In this document: positions 5,399 through 7,402 of the stretch, one piece after another
How positions within the stretch are numbered: the first letter of the stretch is position 1
Layout of the letters: every line of letters starts with the position of its first letter
Assembly: GCA_023417955.1 (NCBI GenBank)
Contig: JAEZDW010000159.1
Coordinates: forward strand, 1 to 7,402
DNA: 7,402 bases
Origin: Bacteroidota bacterium
GTDB taxonomy: Bacteria; Bacteroidota; Bacteroidia; Cytophagales; Cyclobacteriaceae
Direction: 5' to 3'
The notes under the pieces: generated by a model
What the model was told of the DNA's origin: nothing
The model's database searches: none
The model's input: the letters and a program-made list of their open reading frames with translations, nothing else
Translations under genes and position numbers: made by a program

Positions 5399-7402
5399 CT
5401 AGAATTTTATTCCCATCATAACCAGGAAATTTCTCCCCACCTGGGGATAAAAGTAGTTTTCGCGATACTCCTCACCTCCGCCCAGATAACCCCAGGTGTA
5501 CCCGTTCGATGAATAGAGTTTGTCAAAAATATTGTTGGCAAGCAGACTGAACGACAGTTCCCGCGCAAAACCGGGATTAAACGTATAGGTTACCCGCAAA
5601 TCGTTGGTTGCGTACGCGTCAAGCCGGCGATCCTTGTTTGCAGTGTTGTCCAGGTATTGGGAGCTGACGTACTTGAAAAGCCACGCCGCTTCCAGCCCCT
5701 CGACCGGGCGGTATGTAAGGCCTGATCCAGCGATCACTGAAGGCGAAAACGCGATGTCGGTGTCTTTAAAAGTGCGGACAATTTCGTTGTACTCGTCGAA
5801 GTCGGGACCGTAGTCGTACAAAACTTCGCTGAACTCCTTAATCTTGTTGCGGCTCAGCGTTACGTTCGCATTGAGGACAAACTTTGAGCTGATATTGACC
5901 AATGCCTGGGCTTCAATTCCTGCGCGGTAACTTTCATCCGCGTTGGTGCGGATTGATGCCCCGACGTCATTCAACTTGCCGGTGTGCACGAGTTGATCCC
6001 TGTAACGCATGAGGTATGCGTTCACGTTGAAGGATGCACGTGCTGTTGCCAAACGCGCTCCCAGTTCCGTATTGTAAAGTGTTTCATGACGCGGTAACCG
6101 GTTTTCCGGTGCGTTTATGAAATCACTGCGTACGGGCTCCCGGTTAGCAATGCTGAATGATCCATACAACTGACTTTGTTTGCCCAATGAGAGCGTGATG
6201 CCTGCCTTTGGATTGATGAACGCATATTGTTCTTCAATGTCAAGTATCGCACCGCTGTTCTCCTGACCCTTCGTTGTATAGTTGATGGTTCGATACTGCA
6301 GATCCAGGAAACCGTTTACCTTTTCGTTGAATGTGTAGTTCGCTTTTCCAAAAACGTTGAAGTCGCGTTTGTCTCCGTTGTTGAAGTAGTACCGGTATTC
6401 ATGCGGCACCGGCGAAAACTCTGCCCAGATGATTTCGCCATAGTGATCACCATCGTAACGATTCCAGCCACCGCCGAAAGTTGTTTCCAGGTTTGTATTT
6501 GCGTAGTTCAGCGACCACGTGAAACCGTAAAAGTCATTGTCCAGCCAGCGGCGTCGAACGAGATCCGTCTCCGAAATAGTTTCAGCACCTATAACAATGG
6601 GATCAAGTCCGTAGTCTTCGAGGTCGGCATCGAATCGATACTCTTCATAATAACCGCGGCCCGGAGTGTAGTGCAGCGCGACACTTGCGTTCAACATATC
6701 AGTGAATCGCTGCGAGACGTGAAGCTGGAAATGGTCCTGTTGATAATCGTCAACCTGGTTTGGATACAGGTACGGATTGAATGTGCGGCTGTCGGAGTTC
6801 AGGAGATTTTGTAGTTGTATTTCGTTCCAGCCTTCATTCATTGCGGTTATGTACATGGCCTCAACGTCGTTGTTTAGACGTGATTCCGGAACGCCGTACC
6901 ACGCCTGATATGTGCGCTCTTTTCCGCCGAAAGTGATTCCTTTAATCATGGTTTTCCCGGCGTAGTAGCCTGCGGAAAAGTAATATGAGCTTAGATCAGC
7001 CGTTGCGCGGTCGATAAAACCCTCCGAGTCAATGCGCGAGATTCGTCCATCAAGAATCCAGCGGTTGTTGAGCAATCCCGTTCCGAAGCTTATTGTATGT
7101 CGGCGCGAATTGTATTCGGAAAACGTGCCGAGGAAGCCTACGCTGTTCGAGATTTCCGCATACGGTTCGTTGTTGCGTACATTTGTTTGCAAGTTTATCG
7201 TAGCGCCAAACGCACCTGCACCGTTTGATGACGTTCCCACGCCGCGTTGAATTTGAATGCTTTGCGCTGACGAGGCGACGTCGGGAACATCAACCCAAAA
7301 CGTACCCAGCGATTCACTGTCATTGTACGGAATTCCGTTAATGGTAACGTTAATACTGGTGGCATCGCTTCCGCGGATTCGCACACCCGTATAACCGAAG
7401 CC
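5399..7402 (-). CDS. TonB-dependent outer-membrane receptor, 5' end outside the window
   Basis: The C-terminal 667 residues of an outer-membrane active transporter that takes up a ligand (iron complex, cofactor or sugar) using TonB energy. The frame runs to the window edge. The GTG at 7384 is internal, because the plug motif GFGYTGVRIRGSD begins before it. Numbering is from the edge. The plug remainder is residues 1 to ~75, with the typical INGIPYND (about 20-27), IQRGVGTSSNGAGAFGATI (about 51-69) and LQT. The rest is a 22-strand-type beta barrel rich in alternating aromatic residues. ANREPVRSDF at about 419-428 is the ANREP-like motif common in Bacteroidota receptors. LLANNIFDKLY at about 620 and a C-terminal Phe (MMGIKF) match the barrel-assembly signal. 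The signal peptide, any N-terminal carboxypeptidase-like domain, the TonB box and the first part of the plug are missing. No SusD gene follows, which argues against a SusC-type glycan system. The ligand is unknown. Confidence 0.94.
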   Translation of the reverse strand, partial: GFGYTGVRIRGSDATSINVTINGIPYNDSESLGTFWVDVPDVASSAQSIQIQRGVGTSSNGAGAFGATINLQTNVRNNEPYAEISNSVGFLGTFSEYNSRRHTISFGTGLLNNRWILDGRISRIDSEGFIDRATADLSSYYFSAGYYAGKTMIKGITFGGKERTYQAWYGVPESRLNNDVEAMYITAMNEGWNEIQLQNLLNSDSRTFNPYLYPNQVDDYQQDHFQLHVSQRFTDMLNASVALHYTPGRGYYEEYRFDADLEDYGLDPIVIGAETISETDLVRRRWLDNDFYGFTWSLNYANTNLETTFGGGWNRYDGDHYGEIIWAEFSPVPHEYRYYFNNGDKRDFNVFGKANYTFNEKVNGFLDLQYRTINYTTKGQENSGAILDIEEQYAFINPKAGITLSLGKQSQLYGSFSIANREPVRSDFINAPENRLPRHETLYNTELGARLATARASFNVNAYLMRYRDQLVHTGKLNDVGASIRTNADESYRAGIEAQALVNISSKFVLNANVTLSRNKIKEFSEVLYDYGPDFDEYNEIVRTFKDTDIAFSPSVIAGSGLTYRPVEGLEAAWLFKYVSSQYLDNTANKDRRLDAYATNDLRVTYTFNPGFARELSFSLLANNIFDKLYSSNGYTWGYLGGGEEYRENYFYPQVGRNFLVMMGIKF

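Noticed and set aside
6227..6814. Plus-strand open frame of 195 codons within the TonB receptor
   Set aside because: It lies wholly inside a confidently identified receptor barrel, and its Val/Ile-rich translation is what antisense reading of that barrel produces.
5399..7402. SusC-type glycan uptake locus
   Set aside because: No SusD partner follows the receptor on its strand, the next gene is an unrelated metallopeptidase, and the N-terminal region that would show a SusC domain lies outside the window.

Overview
The window most resembles a chromosomal stretch from a member of the Bacteroidota, perhaps Cytophagia-like. Three things point there: a bacterial geranylgeranylglyceryl-phosphate synthase of the kind known from that phylum, a TonB-dependent receptor with an ANREP-type barrel motif and a terminal Phe, and little reliance on strong Shine-Dalgarno sites. 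This placement comes from gene content and is not proven. I see no tRNA, rRNA, CRISPR array, insertion sequence, phage module or recombinase.

Left half, plus strand (1-3235): a short leader with a perfect 11-bp direct repeat precedes a two-repeat Na+/phosphate-type symporter. It carries an unrecognised ~155-residue C-terminal domain where many relatives have PhoU. After 73 bases comes a tight three-gene cassette: a small two-helix membrane protein (holin superfamily III/YqjE-like), an unrecognised single-helix membrane protein, and a GGGP synthase that makes an archaeal-type ether-lipid precursor. The first two genes abut exactly, and the second and third overlap by one base, so they are probably co-transcribed and translationally coupled.

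Right half, minus strand (3255-7402), read right to left: a TonB-dependent outer-membrane receptor runs off the right edge, losing its signal peptide and the first part of its plug. A YugP-type membrane zinc metallopeptidase follows, ending in two consecutive intrinsic terminators. Then comes a short-chain acyl-CoA dehydrogenase whose start codon directly abuts a perfect 9-bp tandem repeat. The dehydrogenase and the GGGP synthase converge with a 19-base gap and a small shared hairpin.

Most of this is ordinary housekeeping and envelope biology. The best candidate for something under-described is the coupled cassette of two small membrane proteins with GGGP synthase. Next are the orphan C-terminal domain and the altered second QSSS motif of the symporter. 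No intergenic stretch exceeds 300 bases; the longest, 5223-5398, holds a nested inverted repeat and the peptidase ribosome binding site.
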